From a virus: a stretch of 52,593 bases of DNA. Below the pieces are notes generated by a model. It made no database searches and had not been told where the DNA came from. It saw only the letters and a program-made list of their open reading frames with translations. Location of the stretch: the IMG/VR virus record IMGVR_UViG_3300050119_000254, positions 1-52,593 of that record; one strand, 5' to 3'. Every line of letters begins with the position of its first letter. Position 1 is the first letter of the stretch. Shown here one piece after another: positions 1 through 8,291 of the stretch. A program made the translations under genes and the position numbers.

Positions 1-15
1 AAGACGACACAGGAC

Positions 16-44
16 TTGACAAAAGTTTGCAGTTGTGTTAAATT
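16..44 (+). promoter_or_regulatory. sigma70-type promoter
   Basis: TTGACA at 16-21, a 17-nt spacer and TAAATT at 39-44 match a sigma70 promoter. Unlike the other TTGAC promoters in the window it is followed by a leader of about 90 nt before the ATG at 142. I see no ORF in the rest of 1-141, which is AT-rich. Confidence 0.55.
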
Positions 45-141
45 TGGTCATCAAACAGCAACGCAACATTCATTTAAACGACAATCAAACCAACCACAAA
101 TCTATGAAGACCAAATCCACCACTGCTGAACTGAACCATTT

Positions 142-495
142 ATGAACCCAAAAGATTTCTCAAAATTGGTTGAAATGGGTGAACCGTCGCCCCAGGAGAA
201 GCCGGACGTGCTCGTGATGGCATGTAACCCCGATGACAGGAGCTACGACCTGTCGGTGGACGTGCGCGGGCGATTGGATGGGAGCACAGTCACTTCTCTG
301 GCAGATGTGGAATTGGAATTTCGCGGCGACTCTTACTGGGCATTCAAAACTAAGGCTTTCCAGGAAACAGGGAGAGTTATTGTGCGCCAGGATGATGACG
401 ACGGTGAAGAAGATATCACGGACGCGTTGCTCGCGACTATTCAGGCGGCGCGCGGGAAGTTCCGCGCAAGAGTGCCGACGAAGTGGAGACCTTGA
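142..495 (+). CDS. hypothetical protein with N-terminal capsid-targeting-like tag
   Basis: A 117-aa protein whose first 11 residues, MNPKDFSKLVE, fit the pattern M-[NST]-P-x-x-[FY]-x-x-L-[LVI]-E shared by six ORFs in this window. By analogy with the T4 capsid-targeting sequence, LVE would be the prohead-protease cut site. The body is acidic near residues 80-90 and otherwise unrecognised. The frame ends at TGA 493-495 but stays open behind the stop through 1065, and a 17-bp direct repeat (339-355 and 498-514) spans the break. The gene may therefore be the first part of a longer, rearranged protein. Function is unknown; the cargo role is inferred from the tag only. Confidence 0.7.
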   Translation: MNPKDFSKLVEMGEPSPQEKPDVLVMACNPDDRSYDLSVDVRGRLDGSTVTSLADVELEFRGDSYWAFKTKAFQETGRVIVRQDDDDGEEDITDALLATIQAARGKFRARVPTKWRP

Positions 496-514
496 CCGGC
501 ATTCAAAACTAAGG
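339..514. repeat. 17-bp direct repeat around an in-frame stop
   Basis: The 17-mer ggcattcaaaactaagg occurs at 339-355 and 498-514 in the same reading frame, so both copies encode AFKTK. The TGA at 493-495 lies just before the second copy. This looks like a local duplication or a repeat-mediated rearrangement. Confidence 0.6.
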
Positions 515-660
515 GTGGAAAGTTCAGGGTCAGCACGCCCCACGGAACCAAGGCGAAGCACACCACGAAGGCCAAGGCGAAGAAACAGAAGAAGCTCCTC
601 AACGCGGTCGATCACAGTTGGAAGCCAAAGGCAGAGGCGCTAATTAGGGAGGTCGGGATC

Positions 661-1065
661 TTGGAAGCCGAGAACGTGGTGTTGATGGGCGACAAGATTG
701 TCACGGTGGATGAGCTTCTTCAGGCTCGCAAGGAGCAGCGCCGCAACAAATGGGCGCGTGAGCGCGGTGAAGATCCAGGACCGGACCCAATGTGGTGGAG
801 CGAGAAGCCTAGAATGATGACGACGGATGAACTAGCCGCCGAGATGCGGAATGGGGCTGACCTTGAGCCGGTGCGGTCGAACCAATCTTACGGCGGCGCT
901 GGTCACGGGTCACGGACCGCCACTATGGAGCGGCCTAAGGCGCCCTCTGGAGTTCCCAGAGGCTCCCAGCAGGCTGCAGAAGCTCAAGGGGAAGGCTTTC
1001 CGGGCCGCCGCCTATGTGGGAGCGGCGGGGGCCGCCTATGGAGTCGTTCACCACCTCACCAATAG
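661..1065 (+). CDS. hypothetical basic protein, probably frameshifted
   Basis: This frame is open from 496 to 1065, in phase with the gene before it. TTG 661 is the first listed start and an ATG lies at 688; the true start is unsettled. The stretch behind the upstream stop is Lys-rich (STPHGTKAKHTTKAKAKK), as in DNA-binding tails. After about 900 this frame turns into low-quality Gly/Arg/Ser sequence, while the +1-shifted frame gives a plausible Ala-rich segment (KGKAFRAAAYVGAAGAAYG). One indel near 900-950 would join them. Function is unknown. Confidence 0.4.
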   Translation: MEAENVVLMGDKIVTVDELLQARKEQRRNKWARERGEDPGPDPMWWSEKPRMMTTDELAAEMRNGADLEPVRSNQSYGGAGHGSRTATMERPKAPSGVPRGSQQAAEAQGEGFPGRRLCGSGGGRLWSRSPPHQ

Positions 1066-1069
1066 TAAT

Positions 1070-1126
1070 ATGACACCGATTTTGTTCAACCAGTTGCTGG
1101 AGGCTGTAGCATTCATCAGGAGATGA
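1070..1126 (+). CDS. 18-aa ORF consisting only of a capsid-targeting-like tag
   Basis: The ORF reads MTPILFNQLLEAVAFIRR and then stops. Its first 11 residues match the tag seen on five other ORFs. The stop overlaps the ATG of the SWIB gene (ATGA, 1123-1126). Either a genuine short peptide is made, or one base is missing and this is the true N-terminus of the SWIB protein. The second reading would make the SWIB protein tagged cargo. Confidence 0.45.
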   Translation: MTPILFNQLLEAVAFIRR

Positions 1127-1407
1127 CAACTATCGCCAAGCCCAACGCTCTCAACGCCATCGTGTCCGTGTCTCCAGATCTCCAAGCCATCGTTGGCACG
1201 AAGCCCATCAGCCGAGGCGAGATCACCAAGAGACTATGGGCCTACATTAAGGGCGCCAACCCAGCCAAGGTGCAGCTTCAGAACCCAGACAAAAAGACTG
1301 AGATTATCCCGGACGCGGCGCTTCTAAAAGTGTTTGGCGGGAAGAAGAAAGTCGGGATGATGGAGATTCCGAAATTCGTCAACCTTCACATCGTCAAGCC
1401 AGTGTGA
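1123..1407 (+). CDS. SWIB/MDM2-domain protein
   Basis: A 94-aa protein that is essentially one SWIB domain. Diagnostic stretches are ISRGEITKRLWAYIK, then a linker LQNPDKKTEIIPDAAL, then KVFGGKKKVGMMEIPKFV. SWIB domains in bacteria occur as small chlamydial proteins or fused to topoisomerase, and in eukaryotes in chromatin remodellers. They are thought to mediate protein contacts near DNA. A CATTC box at 1110-1114 lies 8 nt before this ATG and AGGAG abuts it, so independent initiation is possible. The preceding 18-aa ORF carries a capsid-targeting-like tag one frame away. Domain call is confident; role in the phage is not known. Confidence 0.8.
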   Translation: MTTIAKPNALNAIVSVSPDLQAIVGTKPISRGEITKRLWAYIKGANPAKVQLQNPDKKTEIIPDAALLKVFGGKKKVGMMEIPKFVNLHIVKPV

Positions 1408-1526
1408 GCTTCCGTGAATTCGACAAACGGTATCGGTACGCGCTCGCTTACTCGGCATTTTGTCCGTTCAAGCTGGCGCTCCTGCTACCGACCCGGTGCA
1501 GGCTCTCGCAGCCCTGTCGTCACTAA
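1404..1526 (+). CDS. tentative 40-aa ORF
   Basis: A GTG at 1404-1406 overlaps the SWIB stop (GTGA) and opens 40 codons ending at TAA 1524-1526, three bases before the end of the convergent gene. The overlap style is typical of this genome, but the protein (FREFDKRYRYALAYSAFCPF near its start) matches nothing I know. It also fills the only gap here. Confidence 0.3.
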   Translation: MSFREFDKRYRYALAYSAFCPFKLALLLPTRCRLSQPCRH

Positions 1527-1528
1527 CA

Positions 1529-2152
1529 TCATTGAACGTAGGACTGCGGCACTGGACTGATCGGACCCGGCGATACGGGTGGCGTCCTCCACTCTGGCGG
1601 CAGCCATATTGGTAACCCGAGGTTGGTCACCATGGTTTGCACGGCCACTTGGGTGGCCAGTATCCACCCGATCGTAGCCGCTAACGTAGCTGGCACGACA
1701 TATTCGTAACCATCCGGGGGGGCTCCCGCCACCGCGTTGACGATCGGGTCCCACTGGTAACCTTCACCACCCCTCGGCGGGTGCGACATCTGATGGAACT
1801 CTTTGGCTGTCCAGTGGGCGGTTTGAGCTTCCGTGATCCCGGCGGCGAACGATGGATTGAACGGAATTGCCACGTAACCCTTAGCGTGATTGAACGGACC
1901 TTCACCGGAGATTTCAAACGTCGACGATTTTATATAGTACTCGGTCTCCAGCAATTTGAGCGTGACCGACAGATAACACTCTCCGATAATGCACTGGGCC
2001 ACCAACCGGTCGGTGTCACCGCCGCTGATCGATTGATTGGCTAGCACCTCGTTTAGTTCGACGAAAAATCTGGCGACCGGTATGTAGTCGAACTCCTTTG
2101 TGGAATAATAATGCGGATCGAGGACTCCGTCAGGATTTGCTGCTATGCTCAA
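1529..2152 (-). CDS. hypothetical protein, late-class
   Basis: A 207-aa protein on the strand opposite to its neighbours, with TTG start at 2152 placed 4 nt after a CTAAATAT box (2157-2164, minus). Composition is aromatic and proline-rich with hydrophobic stretches near residues 155-180 (ATLAATIGWILATQVAV) and a Pro-rich tail. No family recognised. The late-type box and position among structural genes suggest a virion or lysis-stage protein; that is inference. The opposite-strand reading is weaker and was rejected. Confidence 0.6.
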   Translation of the reverse strand: MSIAANPDGVLDPHYYSTKEFDYIPVARFFVELNEVLANQSISGGDTDRLVAQCIIGECYLSVTLKLLETEYYIKSSTFEISGEGPFNHAKGYVAIPFNPSFAAGITEAQTAHWTAKEFHQMSHPPRGGEGYQWDPIVNAVAGAPPDGYEYVVPATLAATIGWILATQVAVQTMVTNLGLPIWLPPEWRTPPVSPGPISPVPQSYVQ

Positions 2153-2156
2153 GCCG

Positions 2157-2164
2157 ATATTTAG
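2157..2164 (-). promoter_or_regulatory. late-type CTAAATAT box
   Basis: CTAAATAT on the minus strand, 4 nt before the TTG at 2152. It resembles the T4 late promoter element TATAAATA and belongs to a set of about ten such boxes here. Confidence 0.5.
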
Positions 2165-2188
2165 CGCGCTTGATTTCAGCTCAATCCA

Positions 2189-2196
2189 CTAAATAT
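2189..2196 (+). promoter_or_regulatory. late-type CTAAATAT box
   Basis: CTAAATAT, 13 nt before the ATG at 2210. It forms a divergent pair with the minus-strand box 25 bp away. Confidence 0.5.
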
Positions 2197-2209
2197 GTGA
2201 CAGCACCCA

Positions 2210-2572
2210 ATGCAAATCACGCGCACTTTTAACAAGCTTATCGGAGTTTCAGCCGCCACAGTGTTCGAGCTCGTCGGCCAGAACGCCAATGGGTTTGCAA
2301 TCCGATTGGAGAACCAGGACCCGGCCAACACGATGGTCTACAAATTCCAGTCCAGCCTGGACGGGGTGACCTGGACCGATCTGCCGTTGCCGATTGGAGG
2401 AGGTGGAACCGCGATCACGTTTGCGCTGCTCCCGGCCACTAATCAGCTCATTAATATCATGCAGACGGGCCGGATTCAAATGGTGGCGAGCGGCGATCTC
2501 CAAGCCAGCTTGTCGATCAGCACGTTCTATCCTTCCGCGATCGACGCAACGCCACTCCAAATCCTCGGATAA
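2210..2572 (+). CDS. putative virion decoration protein
   Basis: A 120-aa protein rich in beta-forming residues, with segments such as FAIRLENQDPANTMVYKF and SLDGVTWTDLPLP that look like a small Ig-like or decoration fold. No family is recognised with certainty. It is preceded by a late-type box and followed by a TAATG-coupled gene (stop 2570-2572 shares the A of the next ATG). Structural role is inferred from composition and position. Confidence 0.55.
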   Translation: MQITRTFNKLIGVSAATVFELVGQNANGFAIRLENQDPANTMVYKFQSSLDGVTWTDLPLPIGGGGTAITFALLPATNQLINIMQTGRIQMVASGDLQASLSISTFYPSAIDATPLQILG

Positions 2573-3204
2573 TGCGACGCTTTCATAACAACACGATCGG
2601 TGAAAAGCTAGCCCGCGACTCGGCTGATCTGGTTCAGCAGATTGGGAAGATCGACGCCCAGCAATATGCGCCAGAGTTCCAGTCCGCTGATCCTGAGGAA
2701 GTGATTCAGCACGATAAGTTTGTGGCGGCGCTGGAATCCAAGTATGACATCACGATTCACCGATGGGAGCCGGTGCGTGAGGGATTGATCGTCTACCTGG
2801 ACGCTGAAAACACTGTCCAGCTCACCACCCAGATGGATGGGGGGCACGAGCCATCCGACCAGGAGTCGACGCCCAACGATGAGTTTGCGCAATGGTGTGA
2901 GGAGCAGGGATACCTGATCCTGCGCCGTGGGATGCCGGAGGACATCGAGTTCGGAGGGTTCCCAGTTTCGACCAGCAGGTGGGTGTTCGTTTACGCGCCC
3001 GTGGAAGTGGGTGGCGACGGATGGTGCGATCCGAACTCCAACGATAAGATCGACGGAGCCAGAGTCGCTGATATGGAGAAGCGCACCAATGAGCTGATCA
3101 AGGGAATTAAGAAGCTGCACATCGGCGACCAGACTAACGACGGCGTCCTGCAGAAAGTCGCCAAGACGCTGGGCGTGTCGGTCAAGAAATGGGACCGAGT
3201 TTAG
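2572..3204 (+). CDS. hypothetical protein
   Basis: A 210-aa, largely helical and acidic protein translationally coupled to the gene before it through TAATG. It ends in a basic segment (KTLGVSVKKWDRV). I do not recognise a family. Position before the large DLPES protein suggests late expression. Confidence 0.6.
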   Translation: MRRFHNNTIGEKLARDSADLVQQIGKIDAQQYAPEFQSADPEEVIQHDKFVAALESKYDITIHRWEPVREGLIVYLDAENTVQLTTQMDGGHEPSDQESTPNDEFAQWCEEQGYLILRRGMPEDIEFGGFPVSTSRWVFVYAPVEVGGDGWCDPNSNDKIDGARVADMEKRTNELIKGIKKLHIGDQTNDGVLQKVAKTLGVSVKKWDRV

Positions 3205-3208
3205 TCTG

Positions 3209-3216
3209 CTAAGTAT
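3209..3216 (+). promoter_or_regulatory. late-type CTAAGTAT box
   Basis: CTAAGTAT ends 5 nt before the ATG at 3222. No Shine-Dalgarno sequence lies in between. Confidence 0.5.
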
Positions 3217-3221
3217 TGGCG

Positions 3222-5552
3222 ATGAACGTCGCCCACTATTACGCGCCCAGAATTCGCCGCCGTGCACGGGACCGGAGGATCGCTGATCAAAAGGAAGCTG
3301 TTCAGGAGGTTCAAGCGGAGGAGTCGCTGATCATTCAACCGGAGTGGCAGTTCTTTGTTCACGGCAAACCGGCCACAATTCAGATCAACGAGAGCTACCA
3401 AGTAGCCGGTAGGCAGCTACCGACGATGTTGGGCGAGTGCTCGATGCCGGTCGCCGTCGTCCTGCAACGATTCGGTGACTTGTCCGGCCAGCTACCATGG
3501 TTGAATGAAGAGGTGTCTAGCTGGGTGCGCGAGTCAAGCATGCAGGTATACTTGAATCCGGACCATCCAGATCATATCTGGGCGATGGAGAGCTTGCACG
3601 ACTGCCTGATCCAACATGGGTGGACTAACACTGTGCAAGAAAGCTTCAAATGGAGAAGCTTCAAATGGAGATTGGACGAGCCTGCCGATGATTATTATTA
3701 CTGTAACTATAAGCAATATATTGTCACCGTGTGCAAGTCCAGAGTATGTGATAGGTGGATATTGTGTGTAAGTTTATGTGATCGTCGTTGTACGCGGATA
3801 AGCCCCACAATCGTGGATGACTTGGTTTTCGACACTTTAGAGGACGCGCAACAGTCAGCCGAGGCAACCATTTTAGCGGATGAGTCAGACCGGCGCGATG
3901 CACGTAAGATATCCACCGATCAAGCTGATCTTCCGGAGTCGTTGCAGGAGGCGCGCTGGGCCAGCATGGGACGCAGTTGGACAACGCAGATAGGTAATTG
4001 TGGCCTTTGGGTTAGTCCTGCGGACAGTTTATCACGCGCCGGTGAAGAAGGAGCGAAAGGCTGGCGCTGGACCTTATATCAAGGGCATGATCATCGGTGG
4101 ACTGACGACGCACGAACTGGCATTGAACCGACTGTTGATCAAGCTAAGGAAGCCGCCGTTATGGCGTATCGTCAGATGGGTCAGGACGCCACTTCACGCC
4201 TCGATCTTCTGGAAGCTGTGCAGCTATCGTGGAGGAAGGAAGATGATGAATGGAGAGGCTTCAACAGCCGGTACACCGCCTACATCAGGAAAATTGATGG
4301 AGGCTACATCGACCATCCCGGCATGCAGTGGAAATGGTCACTATTTCGCGCCAGAATCGAAACGTTGATCGAGCAGAACTTTGCTAGAACTTTTGATGAT
4401 GCTAAGGCCGCCGTGATGGCGTCGATCAACGCTGATGCATGGGTGCGCAGCCCTAATCATCCTGATATTGATGATCTTCCGGAATCCACTAGCTGGAACT
4501 GGCTCGGCTTCTCCGATGCTGGATTTTGTGGACACGATAAGAGGTTCAAGTTTATAGCTTATGTGGACCAGGTTATCGGCACAAGCCACCCGGAGTTCGG
4601 AAGATGGAAGTGGTCTGCCAGCTCCCATGACGAGTCGATGTTTGGGGAGGGATATTGTGATAACAGTAGGGAAGCTAAAAAAGCGGTGGAAGCATTTGTT
4701 CGAGATTGTTCGAAGAGTGGAGGGGATCTTGACCTTCCGGAGTCGCAGCAGCCCATCCAGGCGCTCAGCGAGGTATCTTTCCGCCGTCTCATGCAATATA
4801 CGCAGGCCAATGGGCGATATAAGGCGGGCGGAATGCGCCGCGTGGCTGGGAAGTGGATTTACGACCCCACCGTGGCGGGCCGGATCGAGAATTCCCGGTT
4901 CGTCCTGACCAATCCGCCGCGCATCAGGATCGATACTGACGGCTACGCGATCATCAATTACTCGTTCAAGTCCCGATCCGACCGATGCACCTCCGGATTA
5001 AGAGCGCGCGGTTACGTCAAGTTCATCACCGGCGACAAGCGCGCTAAATATCAATTCGGCCAGAAGGTAATGGTGGGCTGCAGCTGTGCCGATTTTAAAT
5101 ATCGTCAGGCATTCGTGCTATCGAAGATGGGGGCGTCACATACTCCTACTGGGGCTGGAGGCGAAGCTACCAACACTCCACCGGTGATCACGAACCCACA
5201 TATGCTACCGTCACTGTGCAAGCACGGCGTCGCGGTAGCTGCTTTTGTGACGAAGAATGTGAAGGATTTTGAGCAGCAAGTTCGGGATATGAAGCGCCAG
5301 TCGAAGGTTGAACCTATTGCTCCCGGTAAGTCTCCAATCGTGAAACCTGATGATAAGGTCAGCAAACCGGAAATTACTCCAAAGCCTAGCAAGCCTAAAG
5401 ACAAGAACAAGAAACCGTTGAACGTGCCGGACGTTGATAAGAAGGTCATGGATCGCAAGGCAAGAGAGGCGGCGGAGCCGCCCGGTGGCGAGGAGTCAGA
5501 GGCCACCCCACGGGATAAAGATAGAGACGGACAAAGCGATAGCGGTCGGTAA
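3222..5552 (+). CDS. multi-module DLPES protein with SWIM-type zinc finger
   Basis: A 776-aa mosaic protein. Residues about 140-510 hold four related modules of about 90 aa, each with Trp-rich strands (for example KWKWSASS, GWRWTLYQ), a helix of the type AKxAxxAxI, and an end at DLPES. Clear sites are at nt 3927-3941, 4473-4487 and 4731-4745; a decayed copy reads LDLLEA. LPE followed by S fits the (L/I)-x-E consensus of T4-type prohead protease. Residues about 550-680 form a SWIM-like finger (CSCADF, then CKHG near the end). The tail is Lys/Pro/Asp-rich and disordered. ATG 3222 is chosen over TTG 3216 because of the late-type box. Likely a virion protein cut into pieces; the biochemical role of each piece is unknown. 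Confidence 0.7.
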   Translation: MNVAHYYAPRIRRRARDRRIADQKEAVQEVQAEESLIIQPEWQFFVHGKPATIQINESYQVAGRQLPTMLGECSMPVAVVLQRFGDLSGQLPWLNEEVSSWVRESSMQVYLNPDHPDHIWAMESLHDCLIQHGWTNTVQESFKWRSFKWRLDEPADDYYYCNYKQYIVTVCKSRVCDRWILCVSLCDRRCTRISPTIVDDLVFDTLEDAQQSAEATILADESDRRDARKISTDQADLPESLQEARWASMGRSWTTQIGNCGLWVSPADSLSRAGEEGAKGWRWTLYQGHDHRWTDDARTGIEPTVDQAKEAAVMAYRQMGQDATSRLDLLEAVQLSWRKEDDEWRGFNSRYTAYIRKIDGGYIDHPGMQWKWSLFRARIETLIEQNFARTFDDAKAAVMASINADAWVRSPNHPDIDDLPESTSWNWLGFSDAGFCGHDKRFKFIAYVDQVIGTSHPEFGRWKWSASSHDESMFGEGYCDNSREAKKAVEAFVRDCSKSGGDLDLPESQQPIQALSEVSFRRLMQYTQANGRYKAGGMRRVAGKWIYDPTVAGRIENSRFVLTNPPRIRIDTDGYAIINYSFKSRSDRCTSGLRARGYVKFITGDKRAKYQFGQKVMVGCSCADFKYRQAFVLSKMGASHTPTGAGGEATNTPPVITNPHMLPSLCKHGVAVAAFVTKNVKDFEQQVRDMKRQSKVEPIAPGKSPIVKPDDKVSKPEITPKPSKPKDKNKKPLNVPDVDKKVMDRKAREAAEPPGGEESEATPRDKDRDGQSDSGR

Positions 5553-5565
5553 CATTCATTCCGTC

Positions 5566-7071
5566 ATGTTGGTGTTACCTCGAAACTGCACGGTGTGCAA
5601 ACTTTCATTTATGCCGTCAGGTCCAAGAGCTGGCGCACTGAAACGGTGCGACAGTTGCCGGACATATTCAAAGAGAAAGTGGCAGGAGAATGGCGACAAA
5701 TATAAGTGTCGCAACAATTTGGAGCGCGCGGAGCATAGCAGATTGAGAATGGTAAGGGCTAGAATACGAAATGAGCAGTTGCTTCTCGCAACATATGGGG
5801 TCGACGGCAGTTATGTGTGCCCATGCGGTTTCAGATCTCCGATCAAGCGCCAGTTTTCGTTTCATCATGTTGACCCGTCAATTAAAACGTGTGAGATCAC
5901 GCGTAAATTGCGTGCATTGAGCTTCAGCATAGACCTACTCGAATCCGAGGGCGTCATAATGAAGTGTGAGAACTGCCACCGAGTGGAACACGGTAACGGC
6001 GGGGCAAAGAGGACTATGTGGAAGCGCCTTCAAGACGCTGGGGTAGATCTAATATGCTGCATGTGCGAGGGCAGATTCGACCCGTGCGTTTACGACTTCC
6101 ACCATCTGGGCAACAAGCGTTTCAACGTCAGTCAGACTAATTGGAAGCTTGATAATATGTTACCAGAGCTGCGGAAATGCGTGATCGTGTGTGCCAGGTG
6201 CCATCGAGCCATCGATGCTGGAGTGCCTTGCCCATCAACGTTGACCGTAGGACAGCAGATCGATCAGCGACGAGTTGTATGCCATCAACGCAAGGTTCGC
6301 AACGCTGATGAACCAGCCAGCAGGTTGACGCATCCGCAGCTATTTGATAGGCCATTGGGTGACTTCATGCTGCAAAAGGAGCCTTATTCGACAGAGCTTA
6401 AGGAGTTCATCGAGCGCCGCGATTGGACCCAGCGAGTGGGCAACACCCCAAGATGGTGCTTCACAGCCCGGATTGATGGTGTGTTAGCCGGTGTCATCAT
6501 GATTGGTCAACCGCCCGGCCACACGACTTTGTTCAAGAACGACGCGGATTATCACGACGCCCAAGCCGTTATTCAGCGTGGGGCGTCCGCGTCGTTTGGT
6601 CACCGTAATCTCGGCTCCAAGCTGATCATGTGGTCGATTCGTTGGATGGTAAGGAACACCGAGAAGCGCACGTTTGTCGGATACGCGGACCCGGAAGCTG
6701 GTGAGCGTGGTCGAATCTATGCGGCTTGCAACTTCCGACACATCATTGGAGATTTCGGAGCTAAAATTTGCCTTCAACACCCAGACGTGAATGATGGTCA
6801 ACCATTCTCGCCATCATACTTGTACCACTGGCGGCGGATTAAGGAACATCTGATGCATTTGAGACTATGGAAAACCGAGTATTCGGTTGGTGGCGTCCCG
6901 AAGTCTCTGATGGAGCGCTGTCATCGACACAACAAACGGATTATGCATCAAGCCACAAGGGTTCGCACATCCTCGAAGAGGAAGTGGGTGCTGGTGGCGG
7001 CGCCCAACAAGCGTGAACTAAAGCGTCTGCAAAGCGAGCTGCTAGCATTGCGTCAAGATACCGTCCCGTAA
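5566..7071 (+). CDS. HNH endonuclease fused to Mom-like GNAT domain
   Basis: A 501-aa protein. The first about 230 residues contain zinc-finger pairs (CTVCKLSF, CDSC) and two HNH-like units (CPCGF...FHHVDP...CENCH and CCMCEG...DFHHLG...CARCHR), typical of phage homing endonucleases. Residues about 250-500 match the gene at 23913-24716: RGASASFGH, SKLIMWSIRWMV, then YADPEAGERGRIYAACNF. That last block resembles the Mom family of GNAT-fold DNA-base modifiers. ATG 5566 is preferred because a CATTC box (5553-5557) lies 8 nt upstream. The 3' end overlaps the convergent gene by 30 bp. HNH is confident, Mom-like moderately so; the fusion may reflect an HNH gene captured by or invading the modifier gene. 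Confidence 0.7.
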   Translation: MLVLPRNCTVCKLSFMPSGPRAGALKRCDSCRTYSKRKWQENGDKYKCRNNLERAEHSRLRMVRARIRNEQLLLATYGVDGSYVCPCGFRSPIKRQFSFHHVDPSIKTCEITRKLRALSFSIDLLESEGVIMKCENCHRVEHGNGGAKRTMWKRLQDAGVDLICCMCEGRFDPCVYDFHHLGNKRFNVSQTNWKLDNMLPELRKCVIVCARCHRAIDAGVPCPSTLTVGQQIDQRRVVCHQRKVRNADEPASRLTHPQLFDRPLGDFMLQKEPYSTELKEFIERRDWTQRVGNTPRWCFTARIDGVLAGVIMIGQPPGHTTLFKNDADYHDAQAVIQRGASASFGHRNLGSKLIMWSIRWMVRNTEKRTFVGYADPEAGERGRIYAACNFRHIIGDFGAKICLQHPDVNDGQPFSPSYLYHWRRIKEHLMHLRLWKTEYSVGGVPKSLMERCHRHNKRIMHQATRVRTSSKRKWVLVAAPNKRELKRLQSELLALRQDTVP

Positions 7072-7689
7072 CCAGCCGTGCCAACCGCCTCGGCTATGGA
7101 GGATTGATGGTGTGACGGTAATCCGGGGTGGCGTTCCGGTGACCTGCCATCCCTGGCCTTTTGATGAGGTCGTGTCCATGTCCCATACTCCTCCAGGCGT
7201 TCGGCAGAATAAGTGTGGGAACGGACCAAGTTGGTCTCCGATATGACGTTGCAACAGGTAGATGGAGTCTGGCCCGTGACCCCACGGTTGTTCCCAGATT
7301 GAACCGACCGGCAACCTCATGAGAGCGACTGGCTCCGAGGCCAGATCTGAAGCGTCCCGATATAGCCAGTCGGTGTGGACCTGCCACTCATCGGAGTCAC
7401 TAAACGGTGTGCCGCAGTGTTCGCAAGCTTTGGGCCATCTGGGGTCGTTATGGTCCCACTCGTAGTGGCGGATTAAGACAATGCCATCGATTGGTTCCGG
7501 CACGATGTCGTCCAAATGCTGTTGGGCGTCGCAATATAAAGTATATCCGAGCCTATCAGGAGACTTCGGACATTTACGAGTATCCGATGACACGTAGCGG
7601 CGCAGATAGCGACGGATCTGGCCGGTTGCCACGTAATATCGGCAAGTGATGGGTTCCATCACTAGATATAGGGCGATGTTGCACGCCAC
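7042..7689 (-). CDS. hypothetical protein with CxxC motif
   Basis: A 215-aa protein on the minus strand, with GTG at 7689 or ATG at 7659 as start. A CEHCG motif near residue 90 may bind zinc with other Cys/His residues. The C-terminal half has short conserved-looking pieces (DSIYLLQRHIGDQLG, GGVWDMDTT). I do not recognise the family. It overlaps the convergent gene end at 7042-7071 and the divergent gene start. Confidence 0.6.
   Translation of the reverse strand: MACNIALYLVMEPITCRYYVATGQIRRYLRRYVSSDTRKCPKSPDRLGYTLYCDAQQHLDDIVPEPIDGIVLIRHYEWDHNDPRWPKACEHCGTPFSDSDEWQVHTDWLYRDASDLASEPVALMRLPVGSIWEQPWGHGPDSIYLLQRHIGDQLGPFPHLFCRTPGGVWDMDTTSSKGQGWQVTGTPPRITVTPSILHSRGGWHGWLRDGILTQC
7662..7669 (+). 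promoter_or_regulatory. late-type CTAGATAT box
   Basis: CTAGATAT ends 6 nt before the ATG at 7676, with AGGG in between. Confidence 0.4.
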
Positions 7690-8281
7690 ACAGCCTTCAC
7701 TTCAATCGTTTCGCGACGCCTTCTGCCTCGGTGATCCATTGAGCTCCAATCTTTGGGCAGCATGCCGATGGCGCAAGGAGCCCAACGCCACGGCCTGCAA
7801 CTATACGGTTGTGATCTTCAATCTGTCCAACACTCTGAAGGCGCAATTCAAGCTGCAGAGTTCGCAAATTCCCTACGGGGACGAGGATAATATCGCCGAC
7901 ATCTCAATTCCAGTTGAATCCGTCAACGACACTTCATCTCCCAACGCTGTCACCTGGGCATGGCAGAAAGGATTGTTCAACAGTTCGTTCATCGATCTGC
8001 CCGTATACGTCAACGACAGTCTCAACACGACCGTCGACCTGTCGATCGTTCCGGGTGGACAAATCTCAATCAGCTTCACTAGCAACGCTCCGTTCATTCA
8101 GTGGGTGCCGCTGGCTAATTCAGGAGCGCGGTTGCAAGTGATCGCGGGCACGACCCAGCCGATCGCGGTCTGGAGTCATGAGGAAGTTCATCCGATGCCA
8201 CAAGATGCCAATGGTGGGTCGTTCCCGCTGGTGGGAATCTCGGTCTCGGAAGGCAATTCTGGCAACATGGACGACGCCTAA
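7676..8281 (+). CDS. putative virion structural protein
   Basis: A 201-aa beta-rich protein (segments CNYTVVIFNLSNTL, GGQISISFTS) with Asn/Ser/Thr-rich composition typical of phage tail or fibre proteins. ATG 7676 is favoured by the late-type box just upstream. No specific family recognised. Confidence 0.55.
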   Translation: MLHATQPSLQSFRDAFCLGDPLSSNLWAACRWRKEPNATACNYTVVIFNLSNTLKAQFKLQSSQIPYGDEDNIADISIPVESVNDTSSPNAVTWAWQKGLFNSSFIDLPVYVNDSLNTTVDLSIVPGGQISISFTSNAPFIQWVPLANSGARLQVIAGTTQPIAVWSHEEVHPMPQDANGGSFPLVGISVSEGNSGNMDDA

Positions 8282-8291
8282 GAGATCTAAG

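Noticed and set aside
493-495. TGA recoding or alternative genetic code
   Set aside because: Many genes end at TGA in tight ATGA overlaps with clear gene ends, so TGA is a stop here.
5044-5051. CTAAATAT inside the 3222-5552 gene
   Set aside because: No start codon follows at a suitable distance; it is read as coding sequence.
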